From Paraburkholderia rhizosphaerae (lineage in GTDB: Bacteria > Pseudomonadota > Gammaproteobacteria > Burkholderiales > Burkholderiaceae): a stretch of 64,000 nt of DNA. The stretch is from NCBI RefSeq assembly GCF_004366595.1, contig NZ_SORE01000002.1, positions 124,001 to 188,000 of the forward strand, given 5' to 3'. Shown one piece after another: positions 35,794 to 45,308 of this stretch. The stretch's first letter is position 1, and each line of letters begins with the position of its first letter. A model generated the notes under the pieces. That model saw only the letters and a program-made list of their open reading frames with translations, did not search any database and was not told the DNA's origin. Made by a program: the position numbers and the translations under genes.

Positions 35794-36453
35794 ATGAACG
35801 GAACGCTGAAACGTGTCGCGAACAGGATGGCGCGTTGCGCTGGTCTCACGATCGCGATATCGGCGATGCTTGCCTGCGGCGGTTGCGGCGTCGGCCAGGC
35901 GGTGAAGGATGGAACCGTGGACGCCGCAGCGTGGGCGTTCACGACGCAGGTGAAGACAATGAACGTGGACCTGATGGCTCGTGCATCGCTTAACGCCGAT
36001 GTCGGCGGACAATCATTTTCGACGGTGGTGCGGTTCTATCAGTTGAAGGACGACAGGACGTTCCAGAAGCTCGGCTACGCGCAACTGCAGACGAACGATC
36101 TAGGAGAACTCAAGGCTGACCTGCTTGCGACCAAAGACGTCGTGTTGCGGCCCGGCGCGAGCGCCAGTATTTCCGAGCCGATGAACGGGGCCGCGCGGTT
36201 CGTCGGAGTGGTCGCATTCTTCCGCGAGCCGGGACAGGACGCGGAGTGGAAACTCGCGATCCCCAAGAAGCAGTGGAAAAAGACCGACCCGGTGAAAATC
36301 GAGGTGCGTGGCAGTGCGCTCGTGCTGGTTGGCGCCGAAGCGCATCCGGTTACGCGCCCGGCGCCGCTGCAAAGCACACCGGTGGACCGGAAGCCGGCGC
36401 CGGCGGCGACGCGCGGGACAGCGGCTCAGTCCGACGCCGGCGAGGACGGCTGA
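35794..36453 (+). CDS. tssJ: Type VI secretion lipoprotein TssJ
   Basis: A 219-residue outer-membrane lipoprotein (VasD/Lip). The signal region TIAISAMLACGGCGVGQ contains two cysteines within four residues; the first (LAC) best fits a lipobox. The transthyretin-like core has VVRFYQLKDDRTFQKLGYAQ, DLLATKDVVLRPGAS and VGVVAFFREPGQDAEWKLAI. The last 35 residues are a low-complexity proline/alanine tail beyond the usual family end. It binds the TssM periplasmic domain. It is the last gene of the plus-strand T6SS operon. Confidence 0.92.
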   Translation: MNGTLKRVANRMARCAGLTIAISAMLACGGCGVGQAVKDGTVDAAAWAFTTQVKTMNVDLMARASLNADVGGQSFSTVVRFYQLKDDRTFQKLGYAQLQTNDLGELKADLLATKDVVLRPGASASISEPMNGAARFVGVVAFFREPGQDAEWKLAIPKKQWKKTDPVKIEVRGSALVLVGAEAHPVTRPAPLQSTPVDRKPAPAATRGTAAQSDAGEDG

Positions 36454-36570
36454 GCCGGCACGTCCGATTTCACCGCAGTGGCGCACTTCGCGCCGCGGCT
36501 GATGCGAAGAGGATGCTGATCGAGGCAGCCGGATCATGCGCTGACGCGCACGCCATTTGCGCGATCCCCC

Positions 36571-36576
36571 TATACT
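36571..36576 (+). promoter_or_regulatory. Putative -10 box before the oxidoreductase-like gene
   Basis: TATACT, close to the -10 consensus, 40 bases before the GTG start at 36616, within the roughly 160-base gap after tssJ. The -35 is not clear. Confidence 0.3.
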
Positions 36577-36615
36577 GACTGCTTGCTACGCCTTTCTTAC
36601 TGAAGGCTAACCGAC

Positions 36616-36825
36616 GTGCGCAAGTCCCGACGCAACGAAGATCCGGCTGCGCGGGACGACCCGCCTCCCGTGCCTCCCATACGCCCATCCGCAGACGACT
36701 GCTGCCGTAGCGGCTGCGATCCGTGTGTATTCGATCTGTACAATGAGGCGCTGGAACGCTATCACGTCGCGTTGGCCGAGTGGGAAACACGGCACAGCCG
36801 CGCGTCCAGGCGGTTGTTGTCATAG
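36616..36825 (+). CDS. Oxidoreductase-like domain protein (69 aa)
   Basis: A short cysteine-containing protein with the PF09791-type core DDCCRSGCDPCVFDLYNEAL followed by ERYHVALAEWE. The four cysteines (CC, C, C) could bind a metal. The N-terminal 25 residues are proline-rich and charged. It starts at GTG with AAGGCTAACC upstream. No biochemical role is established for the bacterial short forms. It is the first gene right of the T6SS locus. Confidence 0.85.
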   Translation: MRKSRRNEDPAARDDPPPVPPIRPSADDCCRSGCDPCVFDLYNEALERYHVALAEWETRHSRASRRLLS

Positions 36826-36870
36826 CCGCCGCCCTATCCGCTAGCCGTCTTCGCGCGATGACCGCACTTC

Positions 36871-37728
36871 ATGACCGAACTTGCCGCCCCGCTGACCGAG
36901 CCCGAAGCGCTTCACGCACTGCATGACTTTGTAGTGCGTTATCCGCGCCTGTTCGTGCTGACCGGCGCGGGCATCAGCACCGATTCCGGCATTCCTGGCT
37001 ATCGCGACGAGAACGGCGAATGGAAGCGCTCGCCACCGATCACGCTGCAGGAGTTTCTCGCCGCAGATGCGTCGCGGCGCCGCTATTGGGCGCGCAGCAT
37101 GGTCGGCTGGCCGGTCGTCGCCGACGCGCAGCCGAACGCGGCGCACCGCGCGCTTGCGCAACTCGAGGCTGCGGGGCACGTGGGGACGCTGGTCACGCAA
37201 AATGTCGACGGTTTGCACCAGCGTGCCGGCAGCGCCAACGTGATCGAACTGCATGGCAGTATCGGCGCGGTGACGTGTCTCGATTGCGGTGCGCAGCACA
37301 CGCGCGCATCGGTTCAGCGTGTGCTCGAGGCAGAAAATCCGGCTCTGCTGCTGGCGGACGCCGAACCGGCCGCGGATGGCGACGCGCACCTCGAATGGCA
37401 CGCGCTCGATACGTTTTGTGTGCCGGCGTGCACGCACTGCGGTGGCTTGCTGAAACCGTCGGTCGTGTTCTTCGGCGAGAGCGTGCCGCGCACCACGGTC
37501 GATGCGGCGTCGCGCGCGCTCGACGCAGCGGATGCGCTGCTGGTGGTCGGTTCGTCGCTGATGGTTTATTCGGGTTATCGCTTTTGCGTATGGGCACAGA
37601 AGATGGGCAAGCCGGTCGTTGCCATCAATCTGGGCCGTACGCGTGCGGACCCGATGCTGTCGTTGAAAATTGCGGCGCCGTGCGCCGATACGTTGACCGC
37701 GCTGGCCGCGCGTCTCGCGGTCGACTGA
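36871..37728 (+). CDS. NAD-dependent protein deacylase, sirtuin family
   Basis: A 285-residue Sir2 enzyme that removes acyl groups from lysine using NAD+. The NAD site GAGISTDSGIPGYR is at residues 32-45, TQNVDGLHQRAG at 109-120, the catalytic H128 in IELHGS, and the zinc cysteines C136, C139, C187 and C190. VVFFGESVP and GSSLMVYSGYR complete the Rossmann side. It resembles class II sirtuins (SIRT4-like). Deacylase substrate specificity cannot be told. A short tandem repeat begins directly after the stop codon. Confidence 0.94.
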   Translation: MTELAAPLTEPEALHALHDFVVRYPRLFVLTGAGISTDSGIPGYRDENGEWKRSPPITLQEFLAADASRRRYWARSMVGWPVVADAQPNAAHRALAQLEAAGHVGTLVTQNVDGLHQRAGSANVIELHGSIGAVTCLDCGAQHTRASVQRVLEAENPALLLADAEPAADGDAHLEWHALDTFCVPACTHCGGLLKPSVVFFGESVPRTTVDAASRALDAADALLVVGSSLMVYSGYRFCVWAQKMGKPVVAINLGRTRADPMLSLKIAAPCADTLTALAARLAVD

Positions 37729-37769
37729 TTCGCTTGATCCGCTTTGTTCGCTTTATTCGCTTTATTCGC
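37729..37769. repeat. 9-bp tandem repeat after the sirtuin gene
   Basis: Four 9-base units lie head to tail: TTCGCTTGA, TCCGCTTTG, TTCGCTTTA, TTCGCTTTA, followed by TTCGC. The first base follows the sirtuin stop codon directly. The repeat is degenerate at positions 2, 8 and 9. Confidence 0.85.
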
Positions 37770-37832
37770 AATAGGCGGCCGTGCGCGCTGCTGTGCGAAT
37801 CGCCTGCTTGGCACCCACACCGGAGACACACG

Positions 37833-38444
37833 ATGTCGATGCTGACGACGATAGACGCCCTCGAAGCGCTATACGGTACACCGCATGAACGCTCGGTGCG
37901 CAAGGAAATAACGTTTATCAATGAAGACTATCGCGCGTTTATCGAACATGCGCCGCTCGTTGTGCTCGCAACCAGCGGGCCGGAAGGGATCGACTGTTCG
38001 CCGCGCGGCGATGCGCCGGGTTTCGTGCGGATCGTCGACGAGCGCACGCTTGCGATTCCGGACCGCATCGGCAATAACCGCATCGATAGCTTGCGCAATA
38101 TCATCGTCAATCCGCATGTCGGCCTGCTGTTTATCGTGCCGGGCGTCGGCGAGACCTTGCGCGTGAACGGCCGCGGCCGCATCAGCGCCGACGCCGCGCT
38201 GCTCGACAGTTTCGCGGTGAACGGCAAGCGGCCGCGCACGGTGCTGATCGTCGATATCGATGCGGTCTACTACCACTGCTCGAAGGCGTTCGCCCGTTCA
38301 AAACTGTGGGATCCGTCGCACCACGTCGAACGTTCGCGTCTACCGACCGCGGGCGAGATCCATCGCCGGCTGAACGGCCCATCGTTCGATGCGCTCGCGT
38401 ACGATCTGGATCTCGCCGAACGGATGCGCACGAGCCTCTACTGA
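37833..38444 (+). CDS. Pyridoxamine 5'-phosphate oxidase-family FMN-binding protein
   Basis: A 203-residue split-barrel flavoprotein of the MSMEG_1061-type subgroup: ITFINEDYRAFIEHAPLVVL, ATSGPEGIDCSPRGDAPGFV, IPDRIGNNRIDSLRNIIVNP, GLLFIVPGVGETLRVNGRG, and YYHCSKAFARSKLWDP near the end. This subgroup is not the PLP-biosynthetic PdxH. The ATG at 37833 was chosen because the much longer open frame upstream runs through the sirtuin gene in another frame. It is followed 24 bases later by the DUF938 gene, so the two are probably co-transcribed. Confidence 0.9.
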   Translation: MSMLTTIDALEALYGTPHERSVRKEITFINEDYRAFIEHAPLVVLATSGPEGIDCSPRGDAPGFVRIVDERTLAIPDRIGNNRIDSLRNIIVNPHVGLLFIVPGVGETLRVNGRGRISADAALLDSFAVNGKRPRTVLIVDIDAVYYHCSKAFARSKLWDPSHHVERSRLPTAGEIHRRLNGPSFDALAYDLDLAERMRTSLY

Positions 38445-38468
38445 TACTGATCAACCGATCGACCCACC

Positions 38469-39083
38469 ATGACCCCAACGAATCCCGATGCACGCGAACA
38501 TGCGCCGGCAGCCGAGCGCAATCGCGATCCGATCCTGACGGTGCTGCGCGGCGTGCTGCCGCCAAGCGGTACCGTGCTCGAAATCGCGAGCGGCACTGGC
38601 CAGCATGCGATTCATTTCGCGGCCGCGTTTCCCGGCCTGATCTGGCAGCCGAGCGATGCCGACGCCGGCGCGCGCGCATCGATCGCCGCGTGGACCGCGC
38701 ACGCAGGGCTGACGAATGTCCGGCCGCCGCTCGATCTCGACGTCTGCCGCCAACCGTGGGGCGTCGGTGCCGCGGACGCGGTGGTGTGCATCAACATGAT
38801 CCATATTTCGCCGTGGGCCGCGAGCGAGGCGTTGATCGACGGCGCGGCGCGCGCGCTGAAAAGCGGCGGCGTGCTGGTTCTGTACGGACCTTATCGGCGC
38901 GGCGGCGCGCATACGGCGCCGAGCAACGAAGCGTTCGACCAGCAGTTGCGCAGCCGCAACCCCGCATGGGGCGTTCGCGACATGGAAGCCATCGTGCGGC
39001 TGGCCGACGCGGCCGGCTTCGTATCCGGCGAGCCGATCGCGATGCCTGCGAACAACTTCAGCATCGTGTTCCGCAAACGCTGA
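38469..39083 (+). CDS. DUF938 family SAM-dependent methyltransferase-like protein
   Basis: A 204-residue protein. It has the class I methyltransferase glycine motif in VLEIASGTGQHAIHFAAAFP and the DUF938 signatures WQPSDADAGARASI, CINMIHISPWAASEALIDGA and VLYGPYRRGGAHTAPSNEAF. The C-terminal MPANNFSIVFRK is also typical. The substrate is unknown. It is close behind the FMN-binding protein gene. Confidence 0.9.
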   Translation: MTPTNPDAREHAPAAERNRDPILTVLRGVLPPSGTVLEIASGTGQHAIHFAAAFPGLIWQPSDADAGARASIAAWTAHAGLTNVRPPLDLDVCRQPWGVGAADAVVCINMIHISPWAASEALIDGAARALKSGGVLVLYGPYRRGGAHTAPSNEAFDQQLRSRNPAWGVRDMEAIVRLADAAGFVSGEPIAMPANNFSIVFRKR

Positions 39084-39248
39084 TGCTGACGCTGGACGCG
39101 CGCAGCATGCATGGCTTCCACGCTGCCGGAAACGATCTTGCGAGCAGTGCTGCGCTGTTTCTTTTATCCTTTGATCCTTGACGCCGCACGAACCGACGGC
39201 AACGCGGATTTGATGCGGCATCAGTCACTCGAATTCTGGAGAACTCAC

Positions 39249-40661
<1,413 letters not shown>

Positions 40662-40682
40662 GCGCGTTTAGGTATAGCAATG

Positions 40683-40713
40683 CGGCGGCGTCTTACGGCG
40701 TCGCCTTTTTTTG
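40683..40713 (+). terminator. Terminator of gnd
   Basis: GGCGGCGTC-TTAC-GGCGTCGCC imperfect hairpin followed by seven T residues. Confidence 0.7.
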
Positions 40714-40906
40714 CGCCTTCATTATTGCATCCCATATTGTGAGATTCCGGGATTCGGCAATTTCTTCGCCGATTGTTGCGTTAACTGGAATGGTGTATCG
40801 CGAGCGTAAGTATTTACCCTAATCAGACCCTTCCGTAGACTTCCATCAACGCCTCGAACAACAGGTTCCCGGCAACCCAAAAACAAGGTCTCGGAGGTTA
40901 CAAGTC

Positions 40907-41245
40907 ATGAAAAAGCTCATCCCCGCAGTTCTCGTCGCGACGCTTCTGGCCGCTCCGGTTATTTCGTTTGCGCAGGCGTCGCAGTCCAATCAGCCGCTGA
41001 CCCGCGCGCAGGTTCGCGAAGAACTGGTGCAACTGGAAAAGGCTGGCTACGATCCGCTGAGCGACCGCCAGGAATATCCGCGCAACATTCAGGCTGCCGA
41101 AGCTCGCCTGCAAGCTCAAAAGGCGCAGAACCCAGTCGCGCAGGGCGATACCAGCGGTTATGGCCCGCAAGTCGGCGGGACGTCCCAGACCGGCCACGCG
41201 GCGGCTGACGAAACTGGCCCGCAGTCGGTGTTTTTTGGCCACTGA
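40907..41245 (+). CDS. DUF4148 exported protein
   Basis: A 112-residue periplasmic protein common in Burkholderia. The signal peptide KKLIPAVLVATLLAAPVISF-AQA is followed by the DUF4148 core LTRAQVREELVQLEKAGYDP then YPRNIQAAEARLQAQ. The C-terminal half is low complexity, rich in G, Q, A and T. Function is unknown. GGAGG lies ten bases before the ATG. It is a single gene with a long leader and a strong terminator. Confidence 0.92.
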   Translation: MKKLIPAVLVATLLAAPVISFAQASQSNQPLTRAQVREELVQLEKAGYDPLSDRQEYPRNIQAAEARLQAQKAQNPVAQGDTSGYGPQVGGTSQTGHAAADETGPQSVFFGH

Positions 41246-41317
41246 TCGATTGATGCACAGCACGGCGGCAGTCGATGCCGCTGGCGGAACAGCAAAACCG
41301 TAGAAGGGCAGAACACA

Positions 41318-41356
41318 AAGCCGCCGGCCAGCTCACGCTGGCCGGCGGCTTTTTTG
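41318..41356 (+). terminator. Terminator of the DUF4148 gene
   Basis: AAGCCGCCGGCCAGC, a TCAC loop and GCTGGCCGGCGGCTT form a perfect 15-bp stem followed by TTTTT. Confidence 0.9.
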
Positions 41357-41377
41357 CGCTCTTCTTGCGCATCCCCG

Positions 41378-42118
41378 TCAACGATTCGTCATATGCGGCA
41401 CGCCGTCATGCGCGGCAAGATCCAGTTGATGAATCTGCCGGTGCACCTTGTTCAACTGGGCCTGCGCAGCGACACGCTGGGCTTCCAGTAACGCGACTTC
41501 CCGGCGCACCTGATGCTGGCGGCTCGTCACCGTCTGTTCCTGCGTCGCCGATCGCTGCAACGCCTTGCGCAATTGCTCGGCCTGGGCTTCCGATTGCGCA
41601 ATCATCTTCGTCAACTGGTCGTTCTGCGCTTCGAGTTGTACGCGGCGCGTCTGACCGTCGGCGAGACGTATCGCCTGCATTTCGAACTGGTGGAAGATGC
41701 CTTGCGCCGCATCGAGATCGCTCGCTTTCAACGCGCGCCATGGCGTACCGTCCTGATACAGCGCGACGTAGTACTTCAACTCGCGCGCGTGAAATAGCAG
41801 GCTCACCGAATAATCGAATGCGCGAAACACGCGAAACGGCGTCAGCGCGCCTTCTTCGACCATCCATTCGACGTCCGCCGGATCGGCGAAGTGCGCGGCG
41901 CGGCCATTCGATTGCGATGGCATCGCGGGCATCGGATGCAGCGTCGCGACGGGCCGCACCGCGCGTTCGGCCGGATGCCCGGGCGACAGGGATGCGACAT
42001 CTTGCGCGGAGTCATCGACGCTCGCATCGGTGGACGACAGGGCGTCCTGATCGACGCGAACCAGATGGGTGATGCCATCGGCGGGCATCGTGCGGCGGCG
42101 GTTGGGAAGAATCTTCAT
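41378..42118 (-). CDS. DUF2968 family protein with coiled coil
   Basis: A 246-residue protein. The middle part has VEWMVEEGALTPFRVFRAFD, YSVSLLFHARELKYYVALYQ and the C-terminal half from about residue 150 (LEAQNDQLTKMIAQSEAQAE onward) is a predicted coiled coil rich in Q, E, A and L. This is the DUF2968 pattern of Burkholderia. No obvious signal peptide is seen from the start used; the N-terminal 80 residues are low-complexity. It converges on the DUF4148 terminator. Function unknown. Confidence 0.82.
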   Translation of the reverse strand: MKILPNRRRTMPADGITHLVRVDQDALSSTDASVDDSAQDVASLSPGHPAERAVRPVATLHPMPAMPSQSNGRAAHFADPADVEWMVEEGALTPFRVFRAFDYSVSLLFHARELKYYVALYQDGTPWRALKASDLDAAQGIFHQFEMQAIRLADGQTRRVQLEAQNDQLTKMIAQSEAQAEQLRKALQRSATQEQTVTSRQHQVRREVALLEAQRVAAQAQLNKVHRQIHQLDLAAHDGVPHMTNR

Positions 42119-42208
42119 CGCAGCATCTCCAGATTCATGCGGATAGCTAACTATCTGGTTGTCGTCGCAACGTAAGTAGACGTCCCCGGCGTCCGCGAGA
42201 AGTGAGTG

Positions 42209-42529
42209 CTAGTGCAGTGTGCGCTGCGGGCGTGTGATCTCTTCGAAAAGCGCGTGGCTTGGCTCGAGCGCGAACAGCCACGATTCGTCATAGCCGCTCA
42301 GCGTATCGAGCGCGTCGCGCAGACGTTCGATCGCGACGGCCGGAATCTCGACGGTGGCCTCGACCCCGCTCGACAGGCCGGCGATGCTGGCAAGCTGCAT
42401 CAGCTCGTCCGCGGCCTCGGCGACATCCGCTGCAAACACGAGATGCGTGTTCAACAATTCAACGAGACTGCGCGACGACGCAACTTCGTCGACGCTGAGC
42501 TGCACGGCCAGAAACATGGCTTTGTTCAT
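42209..42529 (-). CDS. Conserved hypothetical protein (106 aa)
   Basis: A small soluble protein beginning MNKAMFLAVQLSVDEVASSR. The ATG at 42529 has GAGGAG seven bases upstream; the longer frame start is rejected for this reason. It looks alpha-helical with acidic stretches (LVFAADVAEAADELMQL, ERLRDALDTLSGYDE). No domain is recognised. It is transcribed in the same direction as the DUF2968 gene 90 bases downstream, but the spacing suggests separate translation. Confidence 0.65.
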   Translation of the reverse strand: MNKAMFLAVQLSVDEVASSRSLVELLNTHLVFAADVAEAADELMQLASIAGLSSGVEATVEIPAVAIERLRDALDTLSGYDESWLFALEPSHALFEEITRPQRTLH

Positions 42530-42672
42530 GCTCGGACTCCTCATGGACAGGACATCGCGGCGGCTCGCTCGCCCGCTGTGCTTTGCGTCAGCTTGATCCA
42601 GTATAGGCGAGCAGTGTATGGAAGCAATGGTCGCACGAATCGGCGCGTGGTGGGCGCGGCGCTTTGCGGCCC

Positions 42673-42678
42673 TATAAT
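42673..42678 (+). promoter_or_regulatory. Putative -10 box upstream of the cupin gene
   Basis: TATAAT lies 38 bases before the cupin ATG. No convincing -35 hexamer is seen at 16-18 bases upstream. Confidence 0.35.
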
Positions 42679-42715
42679 GACCCGGCCTGCAACTTCATTG
42701 CCAACTTTTGCAGCC

Positions 42716-43027
42716 ATGAAAATTATTCGCAGCCGAAGCTTTACCGCTGAACGCCCATGGGGCGCACTCGATATCGCGAACATGCGTGGCATCACGACGC
42801 GCCTGCACTGGACCGATCAGCCATACAGGTGGCATATCAACGACGGCGAAGAGGTGTTCGCGGTGCTCGATGGTCGGGTGGAGATGCGCTACCGGGAAAA
42901 CGGTGTCGAACAGTCGACAATCCTCGAAACAGGGGACGTGTTTCATGCGTCGGTGGGTACCGAGCATGTCGCCCATCCGGTTGGCGAAGCCCGTATTCTT
43001 GTCGTTGAATCGGAAGGCAGCGTGTAG
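42716..43027 (+). CDS. Small cupin domain protein
   Basis: A 103-residue single-cupin protein: LHWTDQPYRWHINDGEEVFA, VLDGRVEMRYRENG, GDVFHASVGTEHVAHPVGEA and ILVVESEG. Of the usual metal ligands, H in RWHINDGEE and glutamates nearby, and H in TEHVAHP, are present, so metal binding is possible. Its function is unknown; such small cupins can act on sugars, hormones or as regulators. Confidence 0.85.
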   Translation: MKIIRSRSFTAERPWGALDIANMRGITTRLHWTDQPYRWHINDGEEVFAVLDGRVEMRYRENGVEQSTILETGDVFHASVGTEHVAHPVGEARILVVESEGSV

Positions 43028-43317
43028 ACCGATCGACGCGGCAGATAAGGGCCAACGAAGCGGCCGGCCAATCGATCTGCAATGCCAACGATGTGCGCGA
43101 CGACAACTCTCGCTCGATGAACGACAGACGCCCATCCGGTGTTTCGCGGACGTGTGAAGTGAAAACGTGCACGACACATGCAAGCGGCGTCCGGCAGATG
43201 CGCATGCAAGCGCTGTACAAGCTTGCGACGGATGTGCGCTCGCGCGTGACGGCGGCCGTCGAGCAACGGCATAATGGTTATTCAACGTTTCGTTCGGACC
43301 GTGTCGAGGATCGCAAG

Positions 43318-44064
43318 ATGACCGGTAAGTGGCATACCGCACATAAGCACGCGTGGGTTTACGTTTCGGTTGCGACGATGCTGAGCGCATGCGCGTTCAC
43401 GCCGCCGTGGGACAGCACGCCGCCGCCGCCCACCACAATCGGCACGCGCGCGCCGGGCGGCGCCGCGTCGAACGGCGTGCCGGCAGGCTTCTATCGCGTG
43501 AACCCGGGGGACACGCTGCAAAGCATCGCGGGGGCGTTCGGCCAGCGCGCACAGGATATCGCAGTCTGGAACGGAATGAGCCCCGGCACCCCCGTTGCGG
43601 TCGGGCAGGTGCTGCGCGTCGCGCCCCCGTCGCTCACGCCGGGCGCCACGGCGGTGCCGACCCCCGGTGCGCCGCAGCCGCCTTCGACCGCGGCCGCGCA
43701 GTCCGGCGTCCTTGCATGGCCGCTGCGCGGGCCGGTACTGAAGACCTTCGTGCCCGGCAAGACAAATGGCATTGTGATCGGCGGGCGCGTCGGCGAAACC
43801 GTGCGGGCGGCGGCTGCGGGCCGCGTAGTCTACGCGGGCACGGGTATTCCGGCCTATGGCCCGCTCGTCATCATCAAGCACAGCGATTCGCTGATCACCG
43901 CGTACGGTCAAAACAGCAAGCTGCTGGTCCAGGAAGGGGAGGCGGTCACGCAAGGGCAGCCGATCGGCGAGGTCGGCCAGGACAGCAACGGCGTCGGGTC
44001 GATCCAGTTCGAAGTGCGTCAGGACGGTCGTCCGGCCGATCCGCTTGCATGGCTGCCGCGCTAG
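43318..44064 (+). CDS. LysM and degenerate M23 domain lipoprotein (NlpD-like)
   Basis: A 248-residue lipoprotein. The signal is MTGKWHTAHKHAWVYVSVAT-MLSAC with the lipobox LSAC. A LysM domain follows (FYRVNPGDTLQSIAGAFGQR, DIAVWNGMSPG) and a lysostaphin-type domain begins near WPLRGPVLKTFVPGKTNGIV. The domain has lost catalytic residues: GIVIGG stands where HxGxD is expected and TAYGQN where YxHL is expected. This is the state of NlpD/EnvC, which activate cell-wall amidases rather than cut. The ATG at 43318 has GAGGA upstream; the longer upstream frame is not protein-like. It lies near ltaE with no operon. Confidence 0.85.
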   Translation: MTGKWHTAHKHAWVYVSVATMLSACAFTPPWDSTPPPPTTIGTRAPGGAASNGVPAGFYRVNPGDTLQSIAGAFGQRAQDIAVWNGMSPGTPVAVGQVLRVAPPSLTPGATAVPTPGAPQPPSTAAAQSGVLAWPLRGPVLKTFVPGKTNGIVIGGRVGETVRAAAAGRVVYAGTGIPAYGPLVIIKHSDSLITAYGQNSKLLVQEGEAVTQGQPIGEVGQDSNGVGSIQFEVRQDGRPADPLAWLPR

Positions 44065-44199
44065 GCGCGCAGCCGTCGCATCCTTGCCCGAGGTTCGCGT
44101 CCGGTTCGTAGCGGCCGGAGTTGATACACTCGCGCATTCAGTCACGATCGCGACGCACGATGTGCGCCGCGTTCCCCGCCCTCGTTACAGGAAATGCTC

Positions 44200-45204
44200 A
44201 TGATCGATTTACGCAGCGATACCGTTACCCGGCCGAGCCAGGCCATGCTGGCCGCGATGGCGTCAGCCGAAGTCGGCGACGATGTGTGGGGCGATGACCC
44301 GACCGTGCTGCGTTTGCAAGCAACGCTCGCCGAGCGCGCCGGCAAGGAAGCGGGTCTGTTTTTTCCGAGTGGCACGCAAAGCAATCTCGCGGCGCTGATG
44401 GCGCATTGCGGACGCGGCGACGAATACATCGTTGGGCAAGCCGCTCACACGTACAAGTATGAAGGCGGCGGTGCAGCCGTGCTCGGTAGTATCCAGCCGC
44501 AGCCGATCGAGAACGCGCTCGATGGGTCGCTGCCGATCGACAAGATCGCCGCGGCGATCAAGCCGATCGACGATCACTTCGCGCGTACCCGTTTGCTCGC
44601 GCTGGAAAACACGATTGGCGGCAAGGTGCTGCTGGCCGGGTACGTCGCGGAGGCGACACAGTTCGCGCGTGAGCGCGGTCTCGCGACCCATCTCGACGGC
44701 GCACGCGTCTGCAATGCGGCGGTCGCGTCGCAACAACCGCTTGCGGCGCTGTGCGCGCCGTTCGACTCGGTGTCGATCTGTTTTTCGAAAGGACTGGGTG
44801 CGCCGGTGGGTTCAGTGCTGGTCGGCAGCAAGGCGCTGCTCGAGAATGCGCATCGCTGGCGCAAGGTGCTCGGCGGCGGGATGCGGCAAGCGGGCGTGCT
44901 CGCGGCCGCTTGCCTGTATGCGCTCGAGCATAACGTCGAGCGTCTTGCCGAAGATCACGATAACGCCGCGCATCTGGCCGCCGGGCTAGCGCAGATCGAC
45001 GGACTGAAGGTGCAATCGCAGGCGACCAACATGGTGTTCGTGCAAGTGCCGCAAGCGCATTGCGTGCCGCTCGAAGCGTGGCTGAAAGAGCGCGGCATCC
45101 TCACGCAAATGCTCTATGCGTCGCGCTTTGTCACGCACATGGATGTGTCGCGCGCGGACATCGACACGTTTATCGCGGCCGTGAAGGGCTACTTCGCGCA
45201 CTGA
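44200..45204 (+). CDS. ltaE: Low-specificity L-threonine aldolase
   Basis: A 334-residue PLP enzyme that splits threonine or allo-threonine to glycine and acetaldehyde. It starts MIDLRSDTVTRPSQAMLAAM and shows GDDVWGDDPTVLRL, FPSGTQSNLAALMAHCGRGD, THLDGARVCNA and the PLP lysine K197 in CFSKGLGAPVGSVLVGS. K197 is at the same position as I remember for the E. coli enzyme. Two in-frame ATG codons are close; 44200 is chosen because AGGA (44189-44192) is correctly spaced for it. Confidence 0.94.
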   Translation: MIDLRSDTVTRPSQAMLAAMASAEVGDDVWGDDPTVLRLQATLAERAGKEAGLFFPSGTQSNLAALMAHCGRGDEYIVGQAAHTYKYEGGGAAVLGSIQPQPIENALDGSLPIDKIAAAIKPIDDHFARTRLLALENTIGGKVLLAGYVAEATQFARERGLATHLDGARVCNAAVASQQPLAALCAPFDSVSICFSKGLGAPVGSVLVGSKALLENAHRWRKVLGGGMRQAGVLAAACLYALEHNVERLAEDHDNAAHLAAGLAQIDGLKVQSQATNMVFVQVPQAHCVPLEAWLKERGILTQMLYASRFVTHMDVSRADIDTFIAAVKGYFAH

Positions 45205-45308
45205 TTCAGCGGGTCTGATTCGGGCTGCCTTGACTTGGGCCGCGGCGGTTCAGCGGCTTTAATTCAATGACTTTGATCCAGCGGCTCTGATCCAGCAGCC
45301 TTTGAGAT
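45205..45308. repeat. Degenerate short repeats between ltaE and MFS gene
   Basis: The convergent spacer holds several imperfect copies of a unit of about 14-16 bases related to TGATCCAGCGGCTC: for example GATTCAGCGGGTC, GGTTCAGCGGCTT, TGATCCAGCGGCTC and TGATCCAGCAGCCT. No standard terminator hairpin with a T run is visible. Confidence 0.6.
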
